From the NCBI RefSeq assembly GCF_900168115.1, contig NZ_FUZC01000006.1, forward strand, positions 1-64,000: DNA of 64,000 nucleotides, in the 5' to 3' direction. Of this stretch, positions 9,776-18,454 are shown in pieces. The position numbers and the translations under genes are program-made. Position 1 is the first letter of the stretch. The number at the start of each line of letters is the position of its first letter. The DNA is from Salegentibacter salinarum (GTDB lineage: Bacteria > Bacteroidota > Bacteroidia > Flavobacteriales > Flavobacteriaceae). Below the pieces are notes generated by a model, which did no database searches, was not told the DNA's origin, and saw nothing but the letters and a program-made list of their open reading frames with translations.

Positions 9776-10040
9776 ATTACAACATCTCCCTACACATAAA
9801 GAACATTTGAATGACATCCATAGGTTTAAAATTAATACATCCGCTACGATTAAAGCAGAAGGTCAGGCCCACGTTTTGAGTCGGTTAGAGGGGGAGAAAA
9901 TTGAGATAATTACTAAAGATAGTATTTCATTTTTTCACTATGCCGAATCTTTTGTGATACCGGCAGCTGCAGAAGAGTATATTATAAGGAATTTAACAAA
10001 AGAACCTGTAATGATGGTTAAAGCTTTTGTAAAAAATTAA
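9768..10040 (+). pseudogene. C-terminal fragment of class I mannose-6-phosphate isomerase (cupin)
   Basis: The 90-codon open frame has no ATG near its start (only a TTG at 9768 lying inside the 3' end of the adaptor gene). It reads like the last cupin half of class I mannose-6-phosphate isomerases: IHRFKINTSA, LEGEKIEIITKD, a Tyr-Ala-Glu-Ser-Phe-Val-Ile-Pro-Ala-Ala segment and MVKAFVKN at the end. The catalytic N-terminal domain and its zinc ligands are absent. I interpret it as a remnant left by deletion or recombination at the edge of the mannan locus. It could still be translated by coupling to the adaptor. Family assignment is from motif memory, not from a search. Confidence 0.55.
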
Positions 10041-10114
10041 ATTTTGAAAAGTAATAAAAAATAACCGGGGAATACGCTGGTTATTATTTCCATTAATGGG
10101 AGATTAAAATTATA

Positions 10115-10162
10115 AAAATTAAGGAATAAAACTAAAACGTTTTAGTTTTATTCCTTAATTTT
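10115..10162. promoter_or_regulatory. 48-bp perfect palindrome containing a consensus LacI-type operator
   Basis: Centred between 10138 and 10139, 24 bases on each side are exact reverse complements. The arm reads outward from the centre GTTTTAGTTTTATTCC then TTAATTTT. The central 16 bases (10131-10146) are ACTAAAACGTTTTAGT, the perfect form of the motif repeated before four other promoters of this locus. The transcript would also form a hairpin followed by ATTTTTTT, so it could serve as terminator for the efflux operon as well. Which role applies cannot be settled by reading. Confidence 0.8.
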
Positions 10163-10538
10163 ATTTTTTTCTTATTAAAGTTGTATCCAGAGAGAATTAA
10201 CCTGGACCTTATGAAAAGTTGAAAAAGGAATAGTGCACCTAAGTTGGAGCTAGATTGGTTTTTAGAAGGTTTGCATTGATAAAGAAGGAAAGATTTCAAA
10301 AACGGCAACTAACCTTGATCTTTCTTTCTTCTCATGCAAAAATAGCGTGATTTGGAAAAAGAGATAAATATTTTTTTGATCGAACGGCTGATAAGGCTTA
10401 AACGAAGATAAGATCCTGTAAAAATAGAAAATAACGGTACTTGTAAGAAACGAGGGCTAACGAATAAAAGTCATCTTTCAGAAGGTAATTCCGGAATTTT
10501 TTCTTTAATAAAATTAAATCATTTAAAATTATTGATTA
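10163..10538. other. Intergenic region without recognisable gene
   Basis: About 375 bases between the long palindrome and the glycerophosphodiesterase gene. No open frame of note and no RNA gene was recognised. Base composition is less extreme than in other spacers, and it may be decayed coding DNA, consistent with the isomerase remnant just upstream. No intact insertion-sequence ends were seen. Confidence 0.5.
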
Positions 10539-11492
10539 ATGAAAAAAAGCATATTTTACTTATGGACATTTTGTATCGCTATATTTTGTATAACGGGATG
10601 TAAAGTAAAGCAGGATTCATCAATTTCTCCTCCTGAAACCGCTATCAAATCATTTCCTAAATTTCTTAACGAAGGCCATAGAGGTGCAAGTGGTCTTATG
10701 CCTGAGAATACTATTCCTGCAATGATAAAAGCAATAGAAGAGGGAGCAAATGTAATTGAAGTAGATGTGCATATAAGTAAAGATAATCAGGTAGTGGTAA
10801 CTCATGATCCTCAAATAAATAGGTCAATTAGTTTACTTCCAAATGGGGAAGAATTGGAAGAGGGAGATACAAAAAAACAATTTGTATATCAAATGAAGTA
10901 TTCCGAGATCCGTAAATTCGATGTAGGTACTAGGTTTTACTCCAAATTTCCCGACCAGGAGTCAAAAAAAGCTTACATACCATTGTTGAGTGAACTTATC
11001 GATTCGGTAGAACAATTTACAGCAGATTATAATTACCCTCAAGTGATTTATAATATTGAGATTAAAGCTACTCCGGGAAAAGACGGAATTTATCAACCAG
11101 CGCCTTCAGAATTTGTAGATCTTGTTATGGAAGTGGTGCGAAAAAAAGATTTAGGTAATAACAGGTATTATTTACAATCGTTTGATATTAAACTTCTACA
11201 GCAAATTAAAAGGCAGTACCCCAATGTTATAACAGGATTTCTAACAGGCAGTAAAGAATTTTCCTTAGAAAAAAATATAAATCTTCTGGGTTTTACCCCA
11301 CAGATTTATAGTCCAAATTTTAGCTTGGCTAAGATTGAGCTAATAGAAAAGAGTCATAGATTAGGGATGAAATTTGTGCCTTGGACAGTAAATTCGAAAG
11401 CTGATATGGAAAGATTAATTGAGATGGGTGTAGATGGAATTATTACTGATTATCCTGATCGATTAAATCAATTAATAAATTTGAATAAGTAA
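10539..11492 (+). CDS. Glycerophosphodiester phosphodiesterase-family lipoprotein
   Basis: 317 residues with a lipobox (ITGC, Cys21). The GDPD catalytic set is complete: His47-Arg48 in GHRGASG, Glu56-Asn57 in MPENT, Glu74 and Asp76 in EVDVH, His89-Asp90 in THDP, and the closing GVDGIITDYPDR. The family is a TIM-barrel metal enzyme splitting phosphodiesters such as glycerophosphodiesters. As a surface or periplasmic lipoprotein beside mannanases it may act on phosphodiester-bearing glycans or lipids; this is inference from context. It precedes the GH2 gene by 120 bases, but an operator lies between them, so it may be a separate transcript. Confidence 0.88.
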   Translation: MKKSIFYLWTFCIAIFCITGCKVKQDSSISPPETAIKSFPKFLNEGHRGASGLMPENTIPAMIKAIEEGANVIEVDVHISKDNQVVVTHDPQINRSISLLPNGEELEEGDTKKQFVYQMKYSEIRKFDVGTRFYSKFPDQESKKAYIPLLSELIDSVEQFTADYNYPQVIYNIEIKATPGKDGIYQPAPSEFVDLVMEVVRKKDLGNNRYYLQSFDIKLLQQIKRQYPNVITGFLTGSKEFSLEKNINLLGFTPQIYSPNFSLAKIELIEKSHRLGMKFVPWTVNSKADMERLIEMGVDGIITDYPDRLNQLINLNK

Positions 11493-11566
11493 GTTCGAAT
11501 ATTTTCTAGTTAAATAATAGTATTGTTATTCGGAAGTGATCCCATAACATCTATATTTTTTAATTA

Positions 11567-11582
11567 AATAAAACGTTTTAGT
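11567..11582. promoter_or_regulatory. LacI-type operator upstream of GH2 gene
   Basis: AATAAAACGTTTTAGT, 15 of 16 bases matching the palindromic consensus of the locus, centred about 40 bases before the GH2 start. Unlike three other sites it is not followed by TATATTAG. Confidence 0.7.
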
Positions 11583-11613
11583 CTTATTTTATAACTCCTA
11601 AACAATAAAAATT

Positions 11614-13428
11614 ATGAAGCTGATTCGGATATGTTTTCTTTTCGTTTTTGTGCTATTTTCATATTCTGCGTTTTCCCAATGGCAACCTGCCGGCGAAAAA
11701 CTAAAAACCGAATGGGCCAACAAGGTTCATCCGGATAATGTATTACCGGAATACCCGCGCCCCGTTATGGAACGGGAGGAGTGGAAAAATTTAAATGGCA
11801 TATGGGAGTATAGTATAGCTGGTAGAAGTACTAACAAACCATCAGCTCATGATGGGGAAATATTGGTGCCGTTTCCCATAGAATCCAGTTTGTCCGGGGT
11901 GATGAGAAGGGTGGAGCCGTCCCAGGTTTTATGGTATGATCGAAATTTTACAATTCCCCAGGAATGGGATGGCAAAAATATAAAATTAAATTTCGGGGCT
12001 GTAGATTGGGAGGCTGAGATTTGGATCAATAATGTGAAAATTGGAAGTCACACTGGGGGATATACGCCATTTTCATTTGACATTACTCCATTTCTAAAAG
12101 ATGGAGAGCAGGAGATAAGCATAAGAGTTTGGGACCCTACAAATGAAGGCCCTCAGCCCCGGGGAAAGCAAGTTAGGGAACCAGAAGGAATATACTATAC
12201 TCCAGTAACGGGCATATGGCAAACGGTATGGTTAGAACCAGTTAATCGCAAAAGTTTTAAAAAAGTCAATTTCACGTCTGATATTGATAACAATACCGTA
12301 AAATTGGATACAGAAACTACAGACTTTGAATCTGGAGATATAGTAGAAGTTATAATTTTAGAAGATGATAAAGAGATTAACAGATCGAAATTTACCGCCG
12401 GGGAAAGTTTAGATATAATTCTCAGTGATCCAAAGCTATGGTCGCCTGACTCCCCCTTTTTATACCGAACAATTGTTAAGCTTATAAGTGACAAAGAAAT
12501 AGTCGATGAGGTAAAAAGCTATTTCGCAATGCGTAAAATATCCAAAAAGAGAGATGAAAATGGAATAGTGCGAATGCAATTAAATAATGAAGATTATTTT
12601 CATTTCGGTCCTTTAGATCAAGGCTGGTGGCCGGACGGTCTTTACACTGCTCCAACCGATGAAGCTTTGAAGTATGATATTGTAAAAACAAAGGAAATGG
12701 GGTATAATATGATCCGAAAACACGTTAAGGTTGAACCAGCCCGCTGGTATACCCATTGTGATGAGCTAGGCATTTTGGTGTGGCAGGATATGCCTAGCGG
12801 AGACCAACAGAAAGACTGGCAGATGCGTAAATATTTCGAGGGTAATGAACTGGTAAGGTCTGCTGAATCAGAAGAAATTTTTCGTAAAGAATGGAAGGAA
12901 ATCATGGATTATCTTATGCCGTACCCCGGTATTGTTGTTTGGGTTCCTTTTAATGAAGCATGGGGACAATTTAAGACTGAGGAAATTACAGAGTGGACCA
13001 GTAATTATGATCCAAGTAGACTAATAAATTCCGCTAGTGGAGGGAATCATTTTCAAACCGGAGATATCCTGGATTTACATCAGTATCCAGATCCGCAATT
13101 GTACCTATATGATGCTAACCGCGTAACCGTCTTAGGTGAGTATGGAGGAATCGGGCTGCCTATGGATGGGCATCTTTGGGCAACAGATAAGAATTGGGGC
13201 TACGTACAGTTTGAAAGTACCAAAGAAGTTACGGATAAATATATTGAATATGCAGAAACGCTTAAAGATCTCATTAGAGCCGGGTTTTCAGGTGCTGTAT
13301 ATACTCAAACTACTGATGTTGAAGGAGAGGTGAATGGTTTGATGACTTATGATCGTAAAAAGGATAAAATGAATATTAAAAGGATTAGTAAAATAAATCG
13401 TGAAGTTATAAATATTTTGAAAGAATAG
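11614..13428 (+). CDS. GH2 family glycoside hydrolase (secreted)
   Basis: 604 residues with a signal peptide (cleavage near AFSQ). Domain order is GH2: sugar-binding jelly roll (about 40-210, with WYDRNFTIP and GIWQTVWLEP), immunoglobulin-like domain (about 215-310), then a TIM barrel. Glu448 in PFNEAWGQ fits the acid/base and Glu509 in LGEYGGIG the nucleophile. Family activities include beta-galactosidase, beta-mannosidase and beta-glucuronidase. At 604 residues it lacks the extra C-terminal domains of large GH2 enzymes. In a mannan locus a beta-mannosidase or a side-chain enzyme is plausible, but specificity cannot be read from motifs. A LacI-type operator lies just upstream. Confidence 0.88.
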   Translation: MKLIRICFLFVFVLFSYSAFSQWQPAGEKLKTEWANKVHPDNVLPEYPRPVMEREEWKNLNGIWEYSIAGRSTNKPSAHDGEILVPFPIESSLSGVMRRVEPSQVLWYDRNFTIPQEWDGKNIKLNFGAVDWEAEIWINNVKIGSHTGGYTPFSFDITPFLKDGEQEISIRVWDPTNEGPQPRGKQVREPEGIYYTPVTGIWQTVWLEPVNRKSFKKVNFTSDIDNNTVKLDTETTDFESGDIVEVIILEDDKEINRSKFTAGESLDIILSDPKLWSPDSPFLYRTIVKLISDKEIVDEVKSYFAMRKISKKRDENGIVRMQLNNEDYFHFGPLDQGWWPDGLYTAPTDEALKYDIVKTKEMGYNMIRKHVKVEPARWYTHCDELGILVWQDMPSGDQQKDWQMRKYFEGNELVRSAESEEIFRKEWKEIMDYLMPYPGIVVWVPFNEAWGQFKTEEITEWTSNYDPSRLINSASGGNHFQTGDILDLHQYPDPQLYLYDANRVTVLGEYGGIGLPMDGHLWATDKNWGYVQFESTKEVTDKYIEYAETLKDLIRAGFSGAVYTQTTDVEGEVNGLMTYDRKKDKMNIKRISKINREVINILKE

Positions 13429-13796
13429 TTTTTCAGAATTAATAAAAGTTAAATTTTGATCCATCTTATATAATCGATTTTAAAAAACTCACCCTGGTGT
13501 AAAAACATATATGAATTGTACATAGAAAATAATATAAATTAGGTCTTTGTTTTAACCTAAGTATTTACCGGTTCAGAACTTCAACGAAAAAATAATTAAT
13601 AATAAATTTTTCGATTGTCTCTTCTTCAGAATCAAAAATAATACTCAAAAAGCTTATTAAAGGTGTTTTATTCCCTTATTAATAGTATTAATTAATTATT
13701 CTTATTTTATTTGTCGGGAAATAAAATTTAATATTAATGAAACCCGGCTTAAAAAGATTTTAAGCCAGAGTTTATATTTTTGATAGGGGCATATTT
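13429..13796. other. AT-rich leader region of the LacI gene with one stem-loop
   Basis: A 368-base spacer without an open frame of interest. At 13746-13766 a perfect hairpin GGCTTAAAA / TTTTAAGCC with a 3-base loop (AGA) ends 30 bases before the LacI start. TATTTTTG at 13775-13782 formally fits TAnnTTTG but would leave almost no leader. No copy of the 16-bp operator was seen here, so classical autoregulation through that motif is not apparent. Confidence 0.5.
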
Positions 13797-14828
13797 ATGA
13801 AAAAAGCTAAAAAACATTCTGTAAAGGGGATTGCAGAAAAATTAAACATCTCACCGACTACCGTCTCTTTTGTTCTTAATGGAAAAGCTAAGGAGAAGAA
13901 GATATCCGATGAGATGATAGAAAAAGTTTTAGCTTACGTTAAAGAAATAAATTATAAACCCAATCAACTTGCACAAAGTCTTCGTACGGGCAAATCCAAA
14001 ATTATTGTTTTTATGGTGGAGGATATTTCAAACCATTTCTTCGCCAGTATTGCCAGAAAAATAGAAGATCTGGCCTATGAACAAGATTATAAGGTGCTTT
14101 TCTGCAGTAACGAAAATAAGGACAAAAAATCCCGGGACCTTATCCAACTTTTTAAAGATAGACAGGTGGATGGTTATATAATTAATCCAAGTCCCGGTAT
14201 TAGAAATGATGTAGAAGCCTTAATCCAGGATGATATTCCTGTAATATTATTTGACCGTTATTTTCCCGGGTTAAAAACACATTATGTTGGTATAGATAAT
14301 GAAGAAGCATCTTACAAAGCGACACTTCATTTAATTGAAAATGGTTTTAAAAAAATTGGTTTTATTACTCTTGCCACTACACAAACCCAAATGGCAAATA
14401 GGAAAAAAGGATATTTGAAAGCAACAAAGGAACATGCACTTGCTTCTAAGGTTCTGGAAATTGAATTTGATTCGGGCAACCCCAAGATTAAAAAAGAACT
14501 GATTAAAGAGTTTATATTCAAAGAAGACCTGGATGCTATTTATTTTTCTACGAATTATTTAACACAAAGTGGATTAGAAGTTTTTAAGGAGAATTCACCG
14601 GAGCTTATTGATAAATTTGGTATTCTTACTTTTGATGACCACGAGTTTTTTAAAATTCACACCCCTACTATTTCTGCAATTGCGCAGCCGAAGGATGAAA
14701 TGGCTTCTGAATTAATGAAGTTAATGTTAGTCTTGCTTAATAAGTCTTCTAAAGATTTATCTCCAAAAGAAATAATATTAAAAACCACGTTATTCCCACG
14801 TAATTCCACGCTGGTAAAAAATCATTAG
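13797..14828 (+). CDS. LacI-family transcriptional regulator of the mannan locus
   Basis: 343 residues. The N-terminal helix-turn-helix (VKGIAEKLNISPTTVSFVLNG) and hinge helix (YKPNQLAQSLRTG) are canonical LacI. The rest is a periplasmic-binding-protein-like effector domain (IIVFMVEDISNHFFASIA, GYIINPS, FGILTFDDHEFF, a PTISAIAQP-type end). LacI proteins bind palindromes with a central CG, exactly the type found at five sites here (10131, 11567, 14872, 22965, 23438), so it is the natural candidate to bind them. Three sites abut the -7 element, which favours repression relieved by a sugar. The effector is unknown; a mannose-containing sugar is a guess. Confidence 0.9.
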   Translation: MKKAKKHSVKGIAEKLNISPTTVSFVLNGKAKEKKISDEMIEKVLAYVKEINYKPNQLAQSLRTGKSKIIVFMVEDISNHFFASIARKIEDLAYEQDYKVLFCSNENKDKKSRDLIQLFKDRQVDGYIINPSPGIRNDVEALIQDDIPVILFDRYFPGLKTHYVGIDNEEASYKATLHLIENGFKKIGFITLATTQTQMANRKKGYLKATKEHALASKVLEIEFDSGNPKIKKELIKEFIFKEDLDAIYFSTNYLTQSGLEVFKENSPELIDKFGILTFDDHEFFKIHTPTISAIAQPKDEMASELMKLMLVLLNKSSKDLSPKEIILKTTLFPRNSTLVKNH

Positions 14829-14871
14829 TTGCTTCTCTAACAACTTAAAAATCATATTAACATTTTTTTAA

Positions 14872-14894
14872 ACTAAAACGATTTAGTATATTAG
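14872..14894 (+). promoter_or_regulatory. Promoter-operator of the GH76-GH92 operon
   Basis: ACTAAAACGATTTAGT (14872-14887, 15/16 to consensus) runs straight into TATATTAG (14887-14894), a -7-like element. The same composite with near-identical flanks (T-tract before, CTTCACT/CTTTACT after) precedes the SusC gene at 23438. A bound repressor would sit on the promoter. Confidence 0.75.
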
Positions 14895-14922
14895 CTTCAC
14901 TGTTTTAAAAAATTTATTGATA

Positions 14923-14940
14923 GCTGCATTTTAATGCAGC
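14923..14940 (+). promoter_or_regulatory. Stem-loop in the 5' untranslated leader of GH76
   Basis: GCTGCAT / ATGCAGC with a TTTA loop, ending 15 bases before the ATG. It is inside the predicted leader (transcription start near 14900), so it could affect mRNA stability or translation. It has no T-tract, so it is not a terminator. Confidence 0.55.
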
Positions 14941-14955
14941 ATAAATACACGTAAT

Positions 14956-16134
14956 ATGAGAATTTTAAATTTTGGAGTCTTTTTTTTTAGCAGCCTGTTA
15001 TTTTTGATTTCCTGCTCTTCAGATGATGATAGCCTGGAAGAGATTCAGGAAGAGGAAGAAGAGGAACAGCAGCCTGTAGACCCTGGTGAGGAGGAGAAAG
15101 AAGAGGTAGGTGATTGGGGAGAGGTTGCAGAAAACCTTCAGGAGCAAACCTATAGTATTTATTTGACTTCTAATGAAACTTTTAGGCAGGATAATGAAGG
15201 TAATGAGAATTTTAACTATTGGTGGAACGCGCATATGCTTGACGTTCTAATTGATGGTTACGAGAGAACAGGGGATGAGTCTTACCTTTCAAAAATGAAG
15301 TCCTTGTTGGAAGGAATTAAAATTAAAAATGGAAATAAATATGAAAACGTATTTATAGACGATATGGAGTGGCTTGGGATTGCCTGTCTACGTGCATACA
15401 AGCTTACTGATGATGAAGAATACAAGGAAGTGGCTGATTTGCTGTGGGAAGAAGTGAAGAAGGGATGGAGCGAAGTTCACGGTGGGGGTATTGCCTGGAA
15501 AACAGATACTCCGAATAGCAAAAACGCATGTTCTAACGGCCCCGCTGCAATATTTGCTCTTTATCTTTATGAAATAGACCAGGACCAGGAAGATTTGGAA
15601 TGGGCGAAGAAAATCTACCACTGGCTAAAAGATACCCTTGTAGACCCGGAATCCGGTTTAGTTTGGGATAATATCAATTATCATGATGGGGAAGCAGTTA
15701 TAAATAGTGACTGGATATTTACGTATAACGTAGGAACTTATATTGGCGCTGCAAACTTATTGCACCAGGCGACAGGGGATGATATGTATTTAGATGATGC
15801 TTTAAAATCAGCGAGTTCAGTTGTAGGGCCCGGCCAACTAACCACGGGTGGAGTCCTAAAGAATGAAGGGCAAGGAGACGGCGGACTTTTTAAAGGCATA
15901 TTAGTTAGATACTTCACTCAACTTACCCTTAATACTGATGTTCCAGATGATAAACAGGAAGAATTCGAAGAATTTATTCAATTTAATGCAGAAACCTTGT
16001 ATCATAATGGGTTAACCAATGCAGGCCTTGCGGGACCAAATTGGAATGACGAACCTAGTGGTCGTGTGGATTTATCCACCCAACTAAGTGGCGTTATGCT
16101 CATGGAAGCGCAAGCCCTTTTAGAAAGACAATAG
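14956..16134 (+). CDS. GH76 endo-alpha-1,6-mannanase, surface lipoprotein
   Basis: 392 residues. The lipobox Cys (ISCSS) is followed by Asp-Asp-Asp and a long Glu-rich linker, matching the acidic lipoprotein export signal that sends Bacteroidota lipoproteins to the cell surface. The GH76 (alpha/alpha)6 domain spans about 55-390, with the catalytic Asp135-Asp136 pair in DDMEWLG, the FNYWWNAHMLD substrate segment and GEGQGDGGLFKGI-like region (NEGQGDGGLFKG). It would cut the alpha-1,6 mannan backbone outside the cell. First gene of a two-gene operon with GH92 (26-base gap). Confidence 0.93.
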   Translation: MRILNFGVFFFSSLLFLISCSSDDDSLEEIQEEEEEEQQPVDPGEEEKEEVGDWGEVAENLQEQTYSIYLTSNETFRQDNEGNENFNYWWNAHMLDVLIDGYERTGDESYLSKMKSLLEGIKIKNGNKYENVFIDDMEWLGIACLRAYKLTDDEEYKEVADLLWEEVKKGWSEVHGGGIAWKTDTPNSKNACSNGPAAIFALYLYEIDQDQEDLEWAKKIYHWLKDTLVDPESGLVWDNINYHDGEAVINSDWIFTYNVGTYIGAANLLHQATGDDMYLDDALKSASSVVGPGQLTTGGVLKNEGQGDGGLFKGILVRYFTQLTLNTDVPDDKQEEFEEFIQFNAETLYHNGLTNAGLAGPNWNDEPSGRVDLSTQLSGVMLMEAQALLERQ

Positions 16135-16160
16135 AAATTTAAAATTATATAACTCAGAAA

Positions 16161-18365
16161 ATGAACTTAGCAAAGCACCCTTATTTCCAGGCAGGAAAGT
16201 TTATTTTAGTTTTTGTGTCTTTTTTCTTTATATCCTGTAATTCTACTAGTCAAGGTAGTAAAGACAAAGAAGATGATGAACCTCAAAAATCCTATACTTC
16301 CCTGGTTAATCCTTTTATTGGAACAGCTCCGTTAATCGACCCTGAATTTATAGGGTATCCACCCCCAGAAGGATGGCGGGTTTGGGCTGGATTAGTTTTT
16401 CCAGGTTCTTCTTTGCCTAATGCAATGGTGCAACTTAGTCCTATAACTGAGTATGGTACTGGTGCTGGCTATGAATATGAAGATACCGAAATTATTGGTT
16501 TTACACACACTAATAAAGGACACTGGAATTTATGTAATATTCCAATTCTTCCGGTTTCCGGGAATGCTGAAGCTCCATTTAAATCTTCATTTTCTCATAA
16601 CACAGAATCTGCATCTCCTGGATATTATGAAGTGAAACTGGATGATTATAGAATAAAGGTAAGACTTACCTCTACTTTGAGAAGCGGATTCCACGAGTAC
16701 ACTTATGAAAATGAATCGGATAGGAAGATCCTTTTCGATTTAGCTAAAGCTAACCACGGGGTCTCTAACTGGGAAATAACGCAAGTAGATGATTATTCAA
16801 TATCCGGTCTCCAACATGTAGGAGGCGATAAAATTCATTTTTATGCAGAAAGTAATGTCAATATTAAAAAGCTTGATGTGCAAGAAATGGGAGAAAAAGA
16901 TGGCTATGCTATTCTAAGTTTAGAAGACGGGAAGGATGCAGTGAACCTTAAAATCGGTTTGTCTTATGTAAGTGTTGAAAATGCTGCCGAAAATTTGAAA
17001 GAAGAAATTGGTAAAGCTGATTTTGAGGAGATAAAAAAACGGGCAAACGATAGCTGGGAAGATTTACTTTCAACTATTGAAGTTGCAGGTGGAAATAAAA
17101 AACAAAACGAAATGTTTTACTCTTCATTTTATCGCTCCTTTTTATGGCCGGCGCTAAGAAGCGATGTAAATGGTGAATTTAAAGATGTAAAAGGAGAAAT
17201 TCAGAAAAAAGATTTTAATTACTATACCAATCCTTCGTTTTGGGATACTTACCGAAATAAACTGGTACTTTTAAGTATTGTTTCGCCTGACGTGACTACC
17301 GATATTATTAAAACCTTAATTGATAAAGGTGAAAAAACAGGTTTTATACCTACGTTTTTTCACGGCGATCACGCCGCTCCATTTATTGCCGGAACTTATT
17401 TAAGAGGAAATGCTGAATTTGATGTAGATAAGGCTTATCAATTCTTATTGAATAACGCCTACAAAGAAGGTGGTCCCAGACCGCATATTAAAGAATACAT
17501 TGAAAAAGGCTATATTTCAGATCCTGATGTAAAGAATCCTAAAGTAGAAACCAAAGCCAAAGCCGGGGTTTCCAAAACTTTAGAATATGCCTATGATGAT
17601 TATTCCGTAGCTCAATTAGCAAAAGCATTGGGTGATGAAAAAAAGTATGAAGATTTAATAAAACGTTCGGAAAATTATAAAAATGTTTTTGATACCTCAA
17701 GTAATTTCATGCGTGGAAGACTAGAAAACGGTGATTGGATTAGTCCATTTAATTCCGAACATCCCTATTATGAATATATGTACCGCGAGGCCAATGCTTG
17801 GCAGGTTTCATTTTTTGCACCGCACGATATGCCTGAGTTAGTAAAACTATACGGAGGTAAGGAAAATTTTGAAGAAAAACTAGATTCTTTATTTACACTA
17901 CCCTGGAATCCCAACCATATTGCAAGAAATGTAGCCAGTTTTATAGGTCAATATTCTCACGGTAATCAACCTGCTCATGAGGCCCCATTTTCCTATTATT
18001 TCGTAGACAAACCTGAAAAATCTCAAGCGATTATAGATGAAATTCTCGAAGATTTTTATGGAGTTGGGGAAGACGACCTGGCGCTTTCAGGAATGGATGA
18101 CGCGGGTGAAATGTCTGCCTGGTATGTTTTTTCGGCAATGGGGCTATATCCTTTATCTCCTGCAGATCCCGAATATTTAGTGACAGTTCCGATTTTTAAA
18201 GAAGTTAAATGGAACCTACCTAATGGTAAAACATTCACAATAGATGCGCCAAATTCTGGTAGAAACTTAAAGCAAATAATGGTGAACGACGAGGAACTGG
18301 AAGGCTATTTTATATCCCACGAATTGTTTAAAGATGGAGGAGAAGTAGAGGTAATATCAGAATAA
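16161..18365 (+). CDS. GH92 alpha-mannosidase-family lipoprotein with Gln at the catalytic-acid position
   Basis: 734 residues, lipobox Cys in FISCNS, then the two-domain GH92 fold: N-terminal beta-sandwich (VNPFIGT, GYEYEDTEIIGFTHTN) and C-terminal helical barrel (KTLEYAYDDYSVAQLAK, GxDDAGEMSAWYVFSAMGLYP). GH92 are Ca-dependent inverting exo-alpha-mannosidases. The HGNEP motif, whose Glu is the known acid, reads HGNQP here, with Gln603. The region after FIGT also differs from the usual HTYPGA motif. This may indicate an unusual linkage such as mannosyl-phosphate, or reduced activity. It follows GH76 by 26 bases and ends at a bidirectional terminator. Confidence 0.9.
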   Translation: MNLAKHPYFQAGKFILVFVSFFFISCNSTSQGSKDKEDDEPQKSYTSLVNPFIGTAPLIDPEFIGYPPPEGWRVWAGLVFPGSSLPNAMVQLSPITEYGTGAGYEYEDTEIIGFTHTNKGHWNLCNIPILPVSGNAEAPFKSSFSHNTESASPGYYEVKLDDYRIKVRLTSTLRSGFHEYTYENESDRKILFDLAKANHGVSNWEITQVDDYSISGLQHVGGDKIHFYAESNVNIKKLDVQEMGEKDGYAILSLEDGKDAVNLKIGLSYVSVENAAENLKEEIGKADFEEIKKRANDSWEDLLSTIEVAGGNKKQNEMFYSSFYRSFLWPALRSDVNGEFKDVKGEIQKKDFNYYTNPSFWDTYRNKLVLLSIVSPDVTTDIIKTLIDKGEKTGFIPTFFHGDHAAPFIAGTYLRGNAEFDVDKAYQFLLNNAYKEGGPRPHIKEYIEKGYISDPDVKNPKVETKAKAGVSKTLEYAYDDYSVAQLAKALGDEKKYEDLIKRSENYKNVFDTSSNFMRGRLENGDWISPFNSEHPYYEYMYREANAWQVSFFAPHDMPELVKLYGGKENFEEKLDSLFTLPWNPNHIARNVASFIGQYSHGNQPAHEAPFSYYFVDKPEKSQAIIDEILEDFYGVGEDDLALSGMDDAGEMSAWYVFSAMGLYPLSPADPEYLVTVPIFKEVKWNLPNGKTFTIDAPNSGRNLKQIMVNDEELEGYFISHELFKDGGEVEVISE

Positions 18366-18380
18366 ATAAGCAGCTTTTAA

Positions 18381-18430
18381 ATAGGTCCCTGCCAAGTATA
18401 TAAAATACCTTTTCAGGACCTATTATAATT
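18381..18430. terminator. Bidirectional terminator between convergent operons
   Basis: ATAGGTCC (18381-18388) pairs with GGACCTAT (18416-18423). Flanking A/T-rich runs serve either direction, ending GH92 on the plus strand and the GH76-SGNH gene on the minus strand. Confidence 0.7.
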
Positions 18431-18454
18431 ACATTGTAAATAATGGATGATTAA

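Noticed and set aside
10163-10538. Possible insertion-sequence remnant
   Set aside because: No terminal inverted repeats, target duplication or transposase motif could be recognised in either strand.
13775-13782. TATTTTTG as the LacI gene promoter
   Set aside because: It fits TAnnTTTG but lies only 14 bases before the ATG, leaving almost no leader; such matches are frequent in AT-rich DNA.
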